Below, piece after piece: positions 51,912 through 59,821 of a stretch of 64,000 nt of DNA. The translations under genes and the position numbers were made by a program. The stretch's first letter is position 1. Each line of letters begins with the position of its first letter. The stretch is from DP-19 sp036496285 (GTDB lineage: Bacteria > Desulfobacterota > Binatia > UTPRO1). The DNA is taken from the NCBI GenBank assembly GCA_036496285.1, contig DASXLI010000114.1, positions 21,601-85,600 on the forward strand, read 5' to 3'. The notes below the pieces were generated by a model. The model did no database searches. It was given only the letters and a program-made list of their open reading frames with translations, and had not been told where the DNA came from.

Positions 51912-52471
51912 GATGCCCCCACACACGGCTTCGCGAGCTGCCCGGCCTCCTGCAGCACCGCCCAGAGCGCCAACACGCGACGCACTCCCGCGGTCAGCGC
52001 GGTCGCGGTCAGTGTGGCGCCCGTGATGCCCTGGATGCCGCCGCCGAGCTTCAGCTCGTCGTCGAGCTTGCGGCCGTCGAACTGCCTCACCCAGCGCTCG
52101 GGCGGCGCGTACTCGGGCGGCTCGTAGAACGCGAGGACCTCGGCGCGCCGCACCTCCCCCGCCGGCGAGAGCACCACCATCACCGCCTCGGGCAGCGTCC
52201 GGACGTTGTGGGTGTCGATCACGGCGAAGCCGAGCAGCTCCGTGCCGTGCCAGCCGGTGTAGACCGTCCAGAGCTGCGACTCGACCGGCGCGTGCGCGCG
52301 CTTCTCGACCTCCTGCTTCTGCGCATCGGTCAGGATGACGGCCTTGTCCTCCACCTTGTCGGCGCCGGGAAACGCGAGCTCCAGGGCCTCGTCCTTGGCG
52401 TGGAACACGACCGCCGGCACTTGCGTCGGCGTCAGGATCGCAACGGTGACGATGCACAGCCATCGCAGCAT
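51896..52471 (-). CDS. Periplasmic FMN-binding (flavinylated) protein, RnfG/FMN_bind-like
   Basis: ATG 52471 overlaps the porin stop by one base (TGATG). The 191-residue product has a short signal peptide or anchor (1–20, MLRWLCIVTVAILTPTQVPA) and an FMN_bind domain. The flavinylation motif is ITGATLTA, with Thr153 the expected site of covalent FMN attachment. The ApbE transferase that would attach it is encoded two genes upstream in the same operon. Two Cys lie in the C-terminus (KPCVGASCASR). It probably shuttles electrons in the periplasm. Confidence 0.85.
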   Translation of the reverse strand: MLRWLCIVTVAILTPTQVPAVVFHAKDEALELAFPGADKVEDKAVILTDAQKQEVEKRAHAPVESQLWTVYTGWHGTELLGFAVIDTHNVRTLPEAVMVVLSPAGEVRRAEVLAFYEPPEYAPPERWVRQFDGRKLDDELKLGGGIQGITGATLTATALTAGVRRVLALWAVLQEAGQLAKPCVGASCASR

Positions 52472-53967
52472 CAGAAGATGAAACCGGCTCCAAGATTGAA
52501 CTCGTCGGGAATCGGCGCCTTCGAGCCTGCGTCGAAGTCGCGGTACTCCATCTTCAACACCACCTGCGGATACGGCTTGTACTGTGCGCCGATCGTGTAG
52601 AGCTGCACGTTCTGACCGGGCACGCGCGCAAAGCCCTTCGGGATGCCGTCCTGGGTGTCGTAGATCTCGTAGCGGAAGAACGGCTCGACCATCTGGTCCG
52701 TGTCGCGGTAGATCCATGGCAGGATGTTGTACGCGACTTCGGCGTAGTATCCGAACGAGTGCGAGGCGATGGTCTCGCCCAGCTCGCGGCTGACCGCCGC
52801 GGCGTCGCTGATGTTGTCGAACGCGCCGAGCGTCCGGAAGTGGAAGCCGCGATAGTTGAGCTGGGCGTGCGCCTCCCAGATCAGTGTGAACACGTCGGGC
52901 TTCTTGCCGTCGAACGTCTGGTTCTGCCCGGAGTCGCCGGCCCAGAAGGACGCGCCGATCGTGGCGCCGGCGAACGGCGAGTAGTCGAGCCGCGCAGTAC
53001 CGGAGAAGTCATCGGCGAAGGCGTTCTTGCCCTTCTGCCGCGCCTCGCCGAGCCCGTCGGGGGCGAAGCCCTTGGCGTTCAGCGAGGTGAGGAGGTAGGC
53101 GCGATAATCGAAGCCGGGGGCCAGCGAGCCGAAGAAGCCGAAGCCGCCCTCGGCCCACGTGGCCGGGATGATCTTCTCGCGCTCCACCTCGGGCCGGAAG
53201 ACGCCGTAGTAGAAGGGCGGCTCGTGCATCTCGTTGATGAAGCCCATCGGCACGAGGATCAGGCCGGCCCGGACGTTCAGTTGGTTCCACAGGAAGAAGT
53301 CGAGGTTCGCGAACTCGACTCCCACCGAGCCGTCATCGGAACTTGGCGTGTCCTCGGTCGTCGCGTGCTCGAACTCGATCTCGGAGTTCAGCAGGATGCG
53401 GTCGGTGAACTTATAGCCGGTGTAGAGGACGAAGCGCTCGAGGTCCCAGCGATCTTTCTCGCCGTGCTGGTTGTTGACCAGGTTCTCGTAAGTCATCTCG
53501 CCGTAGCCGCCGATCGAGAGGCCGCGGTCGACCTGGTAGACCTTGGACGCCGCCGGTCCGAATCCGTACAAGCTCTTCAGCTGCTTTCCTTCCGGCAGCA
53601 CGATCTTGCTCTTCAGACCCTCGACCTCGTGGGCGAGCACGTCGATCTTGCGGTCCTGCTCGGCGACGGCCCCCGCGGGTGCGGCCGCCGTCGCGGGCGC
53701 CGCCTCGGTCGCACCGGTCTCCGCCGCTCCGGGCGCGGCCGGTTTCGCCGCCGCCGTCGCCGGCGCGGCCTTCGGCTTCATGCCGCGCTCTTTCTCGAGC
53801 GCGCGCAGCTGCGCCCGCATCTCCTCCATCTGTTGCTGCATCTGCTCGAGCTGCTGCTCGTAGGCGCGGATGCGCGGGTCGTCCTCGGCGTGCACGATGG
53901 CTGGAAGCACCGCGAGCACGAGGGCGGCCGCGAGCACGAGGCGAATGGCGGGCGTGGCGATCCTCAT
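52471..53967 (-). CDS. Outer-membrane porin with N-terminal coiled coil (OprO/OprP-like)
   Basis: ATG 53967 follows GAGGAGA and overlaps the apbE stop. The 498-residue protein has a signal peptide (cleavage near VHA/EDD) and a coiled coil about 28–65 (RAYEQQLEQMQQQMEEMRAQ). An Ala/Pro-rich linker (65–105), a second short coil and a beta-barrel from about 145 follow, with alternating aromatic strands and terminal Phe (EFNLGAGFIF), the classic barrel end. Such porins trimerise, with the coil in the periplasm. Substrate unknown; an anion or metal-chelate channel is possible given the operon. Confidence 0.85.
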   Translation of the reverse strand: MRIATPAIRLVLAAALVLAVLPAIVHAEDDPRIRAYEQQLEQMQQQMEEMRAQLRALEKERGMKPKAAPATAAAKPAAPGAAETGATEAAPATAAAPAGAVAEQDRKIDVLAHEVEGLKSKIVLPEGKQLKSLYGFGPAASKVYQVDRGLSIGGYGEMTYENLVNNQHGEKDRWDLERFVLYTGYKFTDRILLNSEIEFEHATTEDTPSSDDGSVGVEFANLDFFLWNQLNVRAGLILVPMGFINEMHEPPFYYGVFRPEVEREKIIPATWAEGGFGFFGSLAPGFDYRAYLLTSLNAKGFAPDGLGEARQKGKNAFADDFSGTARLDYSPFAGATIGASFWAGDSGQNQTFDGKKPDVFTLIWEAHAQLNYRGFHFRTLGAFDNISDAAAVSRELGETIASHSFGYYAEVAYNILPWIYRDTDQMVEPFFRYEIYDTQDGIPKGFARVPGQNVQLYTIGAQYKPYPQVVLKMEYRDFDAGSKAPIPDEFNLGAGFIF

Positions 53968-55067
53968 GAATGGTCTCCTCGAGCAACGGTGGGTGGCGGT
54001 GCTTCGGGGGTGCGCGGCGTCCAGCCGAGCGGCGGATGGCCGGCGAGCGTGACCCGTCGGACGGCGTCTCCCGGCCGGCGCTCGGCGAAGAGCGCGCCGG
54101 CGCCGGGCTCGCGCGCGAGCAGCGCGCGCGCGCCCTCCGGGCCGAGGACGACGAGCGCGGTCGAGAGCGCGTCGGCGGTGGTGGCGTCGGGCGACCACAC
54201 GGTGACGGCGAGGTCGCGCGTCACCGGGCGGCCACTCCGCGGATCGTAGATGTGGCTCGGCACGCGCCAGCCCTCGTGGGCGAAGTCGCGGTTGTAGTTG
54301 CCGGAGGTCGAGAGGCTCGCGTCGGCGCCGACCCTGAGCACGCCGAGCGGGCGGTCGGGCGCGTCGGGATCGCGCACGGCGGCGCGCCACGCGCCCTCCG
54401 GTCCGGCACCGATGAACGCGAGGTCGCCGCCGAGGTCGAGCCGCGCGCGATCGACGCCGGCGGCGGCGAGCGCGGCGCGCGCGCGGTCGAGCGCGAAGCC
54501 CTTGGCGATGCCGCCGAGATCGAGGCCCATGCCGGGGCGCGCGAAGCTCACCGTGTGCGTGCCGCCATCGAGGCGCAGCCCCTCGATGCCGACCGCCGTC
54601 ACGCTCCCGGCGCCGAGGTAGGAGAGCTCGGGATACGCGCCCCAGAGACGCAGCAGCGGCAGCACGGTGACGTCGAACGCGCCGTCGCTCTCGAGGCCGA
54701 GCTCGCGGGAGCGCGTGAGCAGCGCGAAGAGCGTCGCGTCGACCGGCTCCGGATGGGCGCCGGCGCGCGCGTTGACGCGCACCAGCTCACTGTCCGGGCG
54801 ATAGAGGCTCATCGTCGCATCGACGTCGCGGAGCGCCGCAAACGCCGCCTCGAACGCACCCGCCGAGGCGCGTGACGGCGGCAGCGCGACCCGGGCCATC
54901 GTCCCCATGACGAGCTCGGCACGCTCGACAGGCGTCCCGTCCGGATCGCGCCACTCCTCCTCCACCGCCCGCGCTGGGCCGCGAGAGGCGGCGACCACCG
55001 CCAGCGCCACGACGCCGAGCGTCGCGATGCGCAATGGGACCCGGAGCCAATTGAGAATGAATTTCAT
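53964..55067 (-). CDS. apbE: FAD:protein FMN transferase (flavinyltransferase) ApbE
   Basis: ATG 55067 begins a signal peptide (MKFILNWLRVPLRIATLGVV), giving 367 residues; an upstream in-frame start at 55160 lies in the divergent promoter region. ApbE domain motifs include MGTMARVALP, SLYRPDSELVRVNA, GLDLGGIAKGFALDRA (the conserved GG-KG-A), LDLGGDLAFIGAG, HIYDPRSGRPV and DATTADALSTALVVLG with the Mg2+/FAD-site Asp/Thr. The enzyme transfers FMN from FAD to Thr/Ser of FMN_bind proteins in the periplasm. Its expected target is encoded in the same operon. A Fur-box-like palindrome covers its start codon. Confidence 0.93.
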   Translation of the reverse strand: MKFILNWLRVPLRIATLGVVALAVVAASRGPARAVEEEWRDPDGTPVERAELVMGTMARVALPPSRASAGAFEAAFAALRDVDATMSLYRPDSELVRVNARAGAHPEPVDATLFALLTRSRELGLESDGAFDVTVLPLLRLWGAYPELSYLGAGSVTAVGIEGLRLDGGTHTVSFARPGMGLDLGGIAKGFALDRARAALAAAGVDRARLDLGGDLAFIGAGPEGAWRAAVRDPDAPDRPLGVLRVGADASLSTSGNYNRDFAHEGWRVPSHIYDPRSGRPVTRDLAVTVWSPDATTADALSTALVVLGPEGARALLAREPGAGALFAERRPGDAVRRVTLAGHPPLGWTPRTPEAPPPTVARGDHS

Positions 55068-55071
55068 TTTC
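55053..55071. promoter_or_regulatory. Fur-box-like palindrome over the apbE start codon
   Basis: GAGAATGAATTTCATTTTC matches 14 of 19 positions of the classical Fur box. It contains a perfect AATGAA-T-TTCATT palindrome, an unusually AT-rich block for this DNA. On the coding (minus) strand it includes the apbE ATG. A fur gene lies 1 kb away. Confidence 0.6.
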
Positions 55072-55158
55072 GTTCGGGCCTTGTAGTCGAGCCTCGTACG
55101 GACGTCAAGCGCCGGTCGCCGCGTTGACTCGCCTCCGGCGCTCTGGGATAGCCGCCGC

Positions 55159-56046
55159 ATGCCGGCCGCCCCGTTCGCGCGCGTCGATCACCTGGTGATC
55201 GCGGTGCGCGACCTTGTGGCGGCGGAGCGCGCCTACGCCGCCCTGCTCGGCCGCGAGCCGTCGACGCGCGGGGCGCACCCCGGGCTCGGCACGACCAACG
55301 TCGTGTTCGGGCTCGCGAACTGCTACCTCGAGCTGCTCGCGCTCGACGGCACGCCGCCGTCGCATCCGCTGGCGCACGGCCTCGCGGCCTTCCTCGAGGG
55401 CACCCCCGAGGGCATCCTCGCGCTGGCGCTCGGCAGCGACGACCTCGACGAGACGGCGCGCGCGCTACGTGCCGCGGGCACCGACGTCGGCACGGAGACG
55501 ACCGTCACGACGACCGTTCCCGCCGGCGGCACGCGTGCCACCCGGCTCCTGCCGATCGCCCGCGAGCACACCCGCGGCGTCAACGTGTTTGCCGTGCAGC
55601 ACGCGCACGACGTCATTCCGCCCGCGCCGTGGCTCGGCGATCCGGCCGCCGGGGTCGCGGCGGTCGACCACGTCGTGCTCTTCAGCGACGACCTCGATGG
55701 CGCGCTCCGTCTCTGGCGCGACGCCTTCGCGATCCCGGAGCGCTGGCGCCGCGAGTTCACCGAGCGCGGCACCGTGAACGTCGGTCTGCGGCTCGGTGGC
55801 ATCACGCTCGAGCTGGTCGCACCGCTCGGCGCCGCCGCCGGCGAGCGCGGCGAGCGGCTCTGGGGCATTGCCTACACGGTCGAGGACGGCGACGCCGCGG
55901 TCGCCCGCCTGCGCGCCCAGGGAGGCGAGACGAGTGACGCCCGTCCCGGTCTCGCTCCCGGAACGCGCGTCGCAACGGTGAAGTGGCGCGACCGGCTGCC
56001 GACGCTGCTGATCCAGCACACTTCGCACACCCGGCACACCCGCTAG
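55159..56046 (+). CDS. Glyoxalase-like VOC-superfamily protein
   Basis: The 295-residue protein starts MPAAPFARVDHLVIAVRDLV and has two VOC modules: the first about 8–135 (RGAHPGLGTTNVVFGLANCY, LELLALDG), the second from VAAVDHVVLFSDDLDGALRL. It matches the Glyoxalase_3-like pattern. Metal ligands are not all obvious, so substrate and activity are unknown. The C-terminus ends in an odd HTSHTRHTR. It is divergent from the apbE operon with 91 bases between starts. Confidence 0.78.
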   Translation: MPAAPFARVDHLVIAVRDLVAAERAYAALLGREPSTRGAHPGLGTTNVVFGLANCYLELLALDGTPPSHPLAHGLAAFLEGTPEGILALALGSDDLDETARALRAAGTDVGTETTVTTTVPAGGTRATRLLPIAREHTRGVNVFAVQHAHDVIPPAPWLGDPAAGVAAVDHVVLFSDDLDGALRLWRDAFAIPERWRREFTERGTVNVGLRLGGITLELVAPLGAAAGERGERLWGIAYTVEDGDAAVARLRAQGGETSDARPGLAPGTRVATVKWRDRLPTLLIQHTSHTRHTR

Positions 56047-56068
56047 AGCGGGCAGGTGCGCGGAGCGC

Positions 56069-56569
56069 CTACGTCCGGAACACGTGCGGCTCGCCGCGCG
56101 TCGGGCGGCGCGACCGCCGGCCGAGGCGGCAGTCGCCGCAGATGCCGTACAGCTCCATCTTGTGGCCGCTGATCACGAAGTCGAGCGTGCGCGCGACGCG
56201 TTCCTGCAGCTCCTCGATCTCCGCGTTGGAGAACTCGACGATGCGGCCGCAGCGCTCGCAGATCAGATGATCGTGGTGCTGCTCCTCGGCGACGTTCTCG
56301 AAGCGCGCCTCGCCATCGTGGAAGTGGCGCTCGGCGGCGAGATTGCACTCCCGCAGCAGCCGCACCGTGCGGTACACGGTGGCGTAGCCGACGCGCGGGT
56401 TCACCTTCCGAACGTCGCGATACAGCTCCTCGACGCTGATGTGGCGATTGGTCGCGAAAAAGACGCGCGCGATGTCGTCGCGCTGCGAGGTGGACTTGAG
56501 ATTGCGCTCCTTGAGGGCGTTCTTGAACGCCGCAAACCGTTCGACCTGGACGCGGTGGCTGACCGTCAT
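56069..56569 (-). CDS. fur: Ferric uptake regulator (Fur family)
   Basis: ATG 56569 overlaps the upstream stop as ATGA. The 166-residue protein has a winged-helix domain (TSQRDDIARVFFATNRHISVEELY, GYATVYRTVRLLRECNLA) and metal sites HFHDGEARFE, HHDHLICERCGRI and CGDC. The two CxxC motifs fit structural zinc. The extended N-terminus (ERFAAFKNALKERNLKSTSQ) is typical of deltaproteobacterial Fur. PerR, Zur and Mur paralogues cannot be excluded from sequence alone. A Fur-box-like site at apbE supports an iron role. Confidence 0.9.
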   Translation of the reverse strand: MTVSHRVQVERFAAFKNALKERNLKSTSQRDDIARVFFATNRHISVEELYRDVRKVNPRVGYATVYRTVRLLRECNLAAERHFHDGEARFENVAEEQHHDHLICERCGRIVEFSNAEIEELQERVARTLDFVISGHKMELYGICGDCRLGRRSRRPTRGEPHVFRT

Positions 56570-56880
56570 CCCGGCCGCGACTCGGCGCTCGACGCCGCAC
56601 GCGGCGCGAGACGCATGCGTAGCGCCGGCGACAGGAACACGCGCTCCAGGTCCTGCTCGGCGAGGACCGCGCAGAGGGCCTCGATGCGCTCTTCGCCGCT
56701 CGCCCGGCGATCGAGGAGGATGACGCGGGTCTCGCCCACCCGGCACACGCCGCTGCGCGGCCGGTAGCCGACCTCGCGCAGGAGCTCCTCCTCGCGGACC
56801 TCGAAACCGAGCGTCTGCGCCGCGCTTTTCAGCTCCTGGAGGGTGGCCTCGACGGCCGCGGTCGGCTTGTTGTGCTTCAT
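56566..56880 (-). CDS. Small conserved protein of unknown function, coupled to fur
   Basis: ATG 56880 follows GAGGTG nine bases upstream and gives 104 residues ending in an ATGA overlap with fur. The sequence (LQELKSAAQTLGFEVREEEL, GVCRVGETRVILLDRRASGE, ERIEALCAVLAEQDLERVFL) resembles small uncharacterised proteins I recall from Myxococcota/Desulfobacterota. The pattern 'GGLCR-x-R-x-VILLD…ERIEAL' recurs in them. No catalytic motif is recognised. Translational coupling to fur suggests a shared function, perhaps metal sensing. The name is left open. Confidence 0.7.
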   Translation of the reverse strand: MKHNKPTAAVEATLQELKSAAQTLGFEVREEELLREVGYRPRSGVCRVGETRVILLDRRASGEERIEALCAVLAEQDLERVFLSPALRMRLAPRAASSAESRPG

Positions 56881-56912
56881 GCGTATGCCCACCTCGCGTG
56901 GACTGCCTCGAA

Positions 56913-56928
56913 ATACAATGATAAATCA
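56913..56928. promoter_or_regulatory. Candidate second Fur-box-like site between fur unit and uspA
   Basis: ATACAATGATAAATCA lies in the 60-base divergent gap. It matches 9 of 10 positions of the Fur half ATAATGATAA and is AT-rich against the background. The second half-site is displaced by one base, so the match is only partial. Fur autoregulation would be plausible. Confidence 0.35.
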
Positions 56929-56940
56929 GCCTGAGCGGCC

Positions 56941-57783
56941 ATGATCAAGAGCATCCTCGTCGCACTCGACGGCTCGGAGCACTCGGAAACGGCGTCGCGC
57001 TACGCCCTCTGGCTGGCGGAGCGGCTGCAGGCGACGGTCACGGGGCTGCACGTCATCGACGTCGTCTCGATCGAAGGCTCGGGGTCGTTCCTGCACGACA
57101 TCTCGGGCTCGATGGGCTTCGAGCCCTACCTCGACTTCTCCTCGAAGATGCGGGAGGCGCTGCACGAGCGCGGCCGGACCCTGCTCGACGGCTTCCTCGC
57201 CGCCTGCCAGGAGCGCGGCCTGCGCGGCGACTCGCAGCTCGTGACCGGCATCGTCGCCAACGAGATCTGCGAGCAGGCCCGCACGGCCGACATCGTAATC
57301 GTCGGCCACCGCGGCCTGAACGAGCGCTTCTCGACCGGCCTCCTCGGCGGCACCACCGAGAGCGTCGCCCGCAAGTGCCCGAAGCCGGTCCTCGTCTGCC
57401 CGATGCAGTTCCGGCCGATCACGCGCGCGCTGCTCGCCTACGACGGTAGCCAGCGCGCCGCCGCCGCGATGCGTGAGGCCGCCGAGCTCGCCGCCGCCAT
57501 GGCGCTGCCGCTCGGCGTCCTGCACGTCGGCAAGGACGACGGCGCCGGACACAAGGTGCTGGAGGAGGCGCGCCGCTATCTCGGCGCGTACGCCCTCACC
57601 TGCGAGTTCCTGGTGCGCGGCGGCTACGCCAACGAGGCCATCCTCGACGTGATGGCCGAGCAGGCGTACGACCTGCTCTTCATCGGCGCGTACGGCCACA
57701 GCCGCATCATCGAGATGGTCCTCGGCAGCACGACGGAGTACGTGCTGCGGAACTCGCCGTCGCCGCTCTTCCTCTGCCGCTGA
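56941..57783 (+). CDS. Tandem universal stress protein
   Basis: The 280-residue cytoplasmic protein has two UspA domains, about 1–150 and 155–280. The ATP-binding loops are VGHRGLNERFSTGLLGGTTE and GAYGHSRIIEMVLGSTTEYV, both close to the G-2x-G-9x-G(S/T) pattern. Domain 1 starts IKSILVALDGSEHSETASRY. It is likely a nucleotide-binding stress-response protein. It is divergent from the fur unit and converges on phaR with 24 bases between stops. Confidence 0.92.
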   Translation: MIKSILVALDGSEHSETASRYALWLAERLQATVTGLHVIDVVSIEGSGSFLHDISGSMGFEPYLDFSSKMREALHERGRTLLDGFLAACQERGLRGDSQLVTGIVANEICEQARTADIVIVGHRGLNERFSTGLLGGTTESVARKCPKPVLVCPMQFRPITRALLAYDGSQRAAAAMREAAELAAAMALPLGVLHVGKDDGAGHKVLEEARRYLGAYALTCEFLVRGGYANEAILDVMAEQAYDLLFIGAYGHSRIIEMVLGSTTEYVLRNSPSPLFLCR

Positions 57784-57807
57784 CGGCGCGGGCCGCGCCG
57801 GCCGCGG

Positions 57808-58443
57808 CTACGGCGTCGGCCCGGAGCCGATCTCCTGGCGGCGCAGCCGCGCGAGGCGCTCCTCGAGCTTCTTGATCGAGCGCTCGATGCGGCGCACCTC
57901 GTTCTGGAAGGCCGGATGATTGGTGATCCGGTCGACCGACGACTCGATGCTGCGGGTGAGCGACTCGAGGCGGCGCTGCGGCGCCGTCAGCAGGTCGTCG
58001 AAGAAGCTCTTGCCGGCGGCGTCGACGGAGTTCGTGCCGTGCGGGGCCGCATGCTCGGCGCTGTTGCCGTGCTCCTGCGTCCCGCGGCCGACCAGCTCCT
58101 GCATGCGGCGCTGCGCCGCCTCGCCCATCGAGCCGATCGCCTCGATGCCCTTGTCGACGCGCGACCGGACCTGCGCCAGCGTCTCCTCACCGCCCTTGAT
58201 CAGCTCGCGCAGGAGGCCGAGCGAGAGCAGACTCGAGCGCCGCTTCTCCTCCTCCAGGATGATCTGGGCGAAGGTGATGGTGGTGAGGTCGTCGCCGCTC
58301 TCGTTGTCGATCACCTTGACGTCGCTGCCCCCGCGGACGAGACGGGCGATCTCCTCCAGGGTGATGTAGCGGCTCTCGAGGGTATCGTAGAGCTTGCGGT
58401 TCCCGTAGCGCTTGATCAGACGGACGGCGTTGGGCTGGCTCAC
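57808..58443 (-). CDS. phaR: Polyhydroxyalkanoate synthesis regulator PhaR-like
   Basis: The 211-residue protein has the N-terminal PHB/PHA accumulation regulator DNA-binding domain (RLIKRYGNRKLYDTLESRYI, TLEEIARLVRGGSDVKVIDN), then the DLTTITFAQIILEEEKR segment. A long helical, coiled-coil C-terminus follows (LTRSIESSVDRITNHPAFQN, RRIERSIKKLEERLARLRRQ). It presumably represses phasin/PHA genes and binds polymer granules. No pha synthase is in the window. Confidence 0.92.
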   Translation of the reverse strand: MSQPNAVRLIKRYGNRKLYDTLESRYITLEEIARLVRGGSDVKVIDNESGDDLTTITFAQIILEEEKRRSSLLSLGLLRELIKGGEETLAQVRSRVDKGIEAIGSMGEAAQRRMQELVGRGTQEHGNSAEHAAPHGTNSVDAAGKSFFDDLLTAPQRRLESLTRSIESSVDRITNHPAFQNEVRRIERSIKKLEERLARLRRQEIGSGPTP

Positions 58444-58455
58444 GGTCGGGCCTCC

Positions 58456-58851
58456 TCAGTCGGCCGTGACGCGGAGCAGAACCGTCCGCGCTCGCGGGCC
58501 ATCGAATTCGCAGAAGTAGATTGCCTGCCACGTCCCCAGCACCAACTTGCCATTCTCGACGAAGACGCTCTCCGAGGGCCCGAGCAACGAGGAGAGGATG
58601 TGAGCGGCGGCGTTTCCTTCGGCATGAAGGTATTCGTCATGAAGCGGGACGGTCTTGAGCAGCTCGTTCAGCATGTCCTTGCGGACGTTCGGATCGGTGT
58701 TCTCGTTGATCGTGATCGCGGCGGTCGTGTGCGGCACGAAGAGATGGCAAACGCCGTTCGCGACCCCCGTCTCTTTGACCATGCGACGGATGCCGGCCGT
58801 GACGTCGATCATCTCCATCTGGGAATCGGTCTCGAGCTTCAACGTGTGCAC
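58456..58851 (-). CDS. YjbQ-family (UPF0047) protein
   Basis: The 131-residue form starts at GTG 58851 (VHTLKLETDSQMEMIDVTAG), which fits the family N-terminus; a TTG at 58893 would add 14 residues. Conserved segments are CHLFVPHTTAAITINENTDP, HAEGNAAAHILSSLLGPSES and LVLGTWQAIYFCEFDGPRAR. The family has been linked to thiamine-phosphate synthase-like activity in some members, but the physiological role is unclear. It lies 12 bases upstream of phaR in the same direction. Confidence 0.88.
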   Translation of the reverse strand: MHTLKLETDSQMEMIDVTAGIRRMVKETGVANGVCHLFVPHTTAAITINENTDPNVRKDMLNELLKTVPLHDEYLHAEGNAAAHILSSLLGPSESVFVENGKLVLGTWQAIYFCEFDGPRARTVLLRVTAD

Positions 58852-58971
58852 GCGTCCGAGGCCCGCGTACCACACGGCGCAGTGCGTGATCAAGCGGCAA
58901 GGGGTGAGAGGAATTCACGTAAATATCCGTCATGCAAAGAAATCTGGGCCAGGACGCCGGCTGGGAGTCGA

Positions 58972-58999
58972 TTGTGGGTCGGATCACCTCTGCTAAACT
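58972..58999 (+). promoter_or_regulatory. Sigma-70-like promoter for the nitrilase–moeA pair
   Basis: TTGTGG (58972–58977) and TAAACT (58994–58999), spaced 16 bases, lie just before the nitrilase ATG at 59009. The -10 would leave almost no leader, so a short-leader transcript is implied. A moderate match only. Confidence 0.35.
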
Positions 59000-59008
59000 A
59001 CTTGCACC

Positions 59009-59821
59009 ATGATGAAACAGCTGGTGGCGGCCGTGCAAATGCGCACGGGGCCTGACGTCGAGCTGAACCTGGCCCGCGCCCGTGCCCTCGTCACCGAGGC
59101 CGCTGAGCGCGGGGCCCGCCTCGTGGTCCTCCCCGAGGTCTTCGCCTGGCGGGGGCTCCGCGCCGACGAGGCCGGGGCGACGACGCCGATCCCCGGTCCG
59201 GTGAGCGACTTCCTCTGCCGCCTCGCCGCCGAGCTGCGCATCGTCCTCGTCGGCGGCTCGTTCCTCGAGCGCGCCCCCGACGACGGCAAGAGCTACAACA
59301 CGTCGCTTCTCGTGCTGCCCGACGGCACGATCGCCGCCCGCTACCGGAAGATCCATCTCTTCGACGTCGACCTGCCGGGCGAGGTGAGCGTCCGCGAGTC
59401 GGACACGCGCGCCCACGGCCGCGACGTCGTGACCGCCGCGACGCCGCTCGGCACGATCGGCCTCAGCGTGTGCTATGATCTGCGCTTCCCCGAGCTCTAC
59501 CGCCAACTGACCCACGCCGAGGCGACGATCCTGACCGTGCCTTCCGCCTTCACCTTCTACACGGGCGCGGCGCACTGGGAGCCGCTGCTGCGCGCCCGCG
59601 CGATCGAGAATCAAGCCTACGTCGTCGCGCCGAACCAGGCGGGCAAGAGCCCGCACGGCTTCCCCGACTACGGCAACTCGATGATCGTCGATCCCTGGGG
59701 CGTCATCATCGCGCGCGCCGCGGACGGCGAGCAGGTGATCCTCGCCGAGCTCGATCCGGAGCGCGTCGCCCGCGTGCGGCGCGAGATGCCGTGTCAGCTC
59801 CACGCGGTGCTCGCCCGATGA
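59009..59821 (+). CDS. Carbon-nitrogen hydrolase, Nit1/deaminated-glutathione amidase type
   Basis: The 270-residue cytoplasmic amidase has the nitrilase triad Glu43 (VVLPEVFAW), Lys114 (RYRKIHLFDV) and Cys155 (SVCYDLRFPELYR). Motifs DLPGEVSVRESDT and RARAIENQAYVVAPNQAGK match the Nit1/NitFhit branch, which hydrolyses deaminated glutathione as metabolite repair. Two adjacent ATGs make the exact start uncertain by one codon. It overlaps moeA by 4 bases. Confidence 0.9.
   Translation: MMKQLVAAVQMRTGPDVELNLARARALVTEAAERGARLVVLPEVFAWRGLRADEAGATTPIPGPVSDFLCRLAAELRIVLVGGSFLERAPDDGKSYNTSLLVLPDGTIAARYRKIHLFDVDLPGEVSVRESDTRAHGRDVVTAATPLGTIGLSVCYDLRFPELYRQLTHAEATILTVPSAFTFYTGAAHWEPLLRARAIENQAYVVAPNQAGKSPHGFPDYGNSMIVDPWGVIIARAADGEQVILAELDPERVARVRREMPCQLHAVLAR

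Noticed and set aside
57785..57799. GC hairpin (GGCGCG-GGC-CGCGCC) between the convergent uspA and phaR genes as a terminator
   Set aside because: There is no T run on either strand, and such hairpins arise easily in DNA of this composition.
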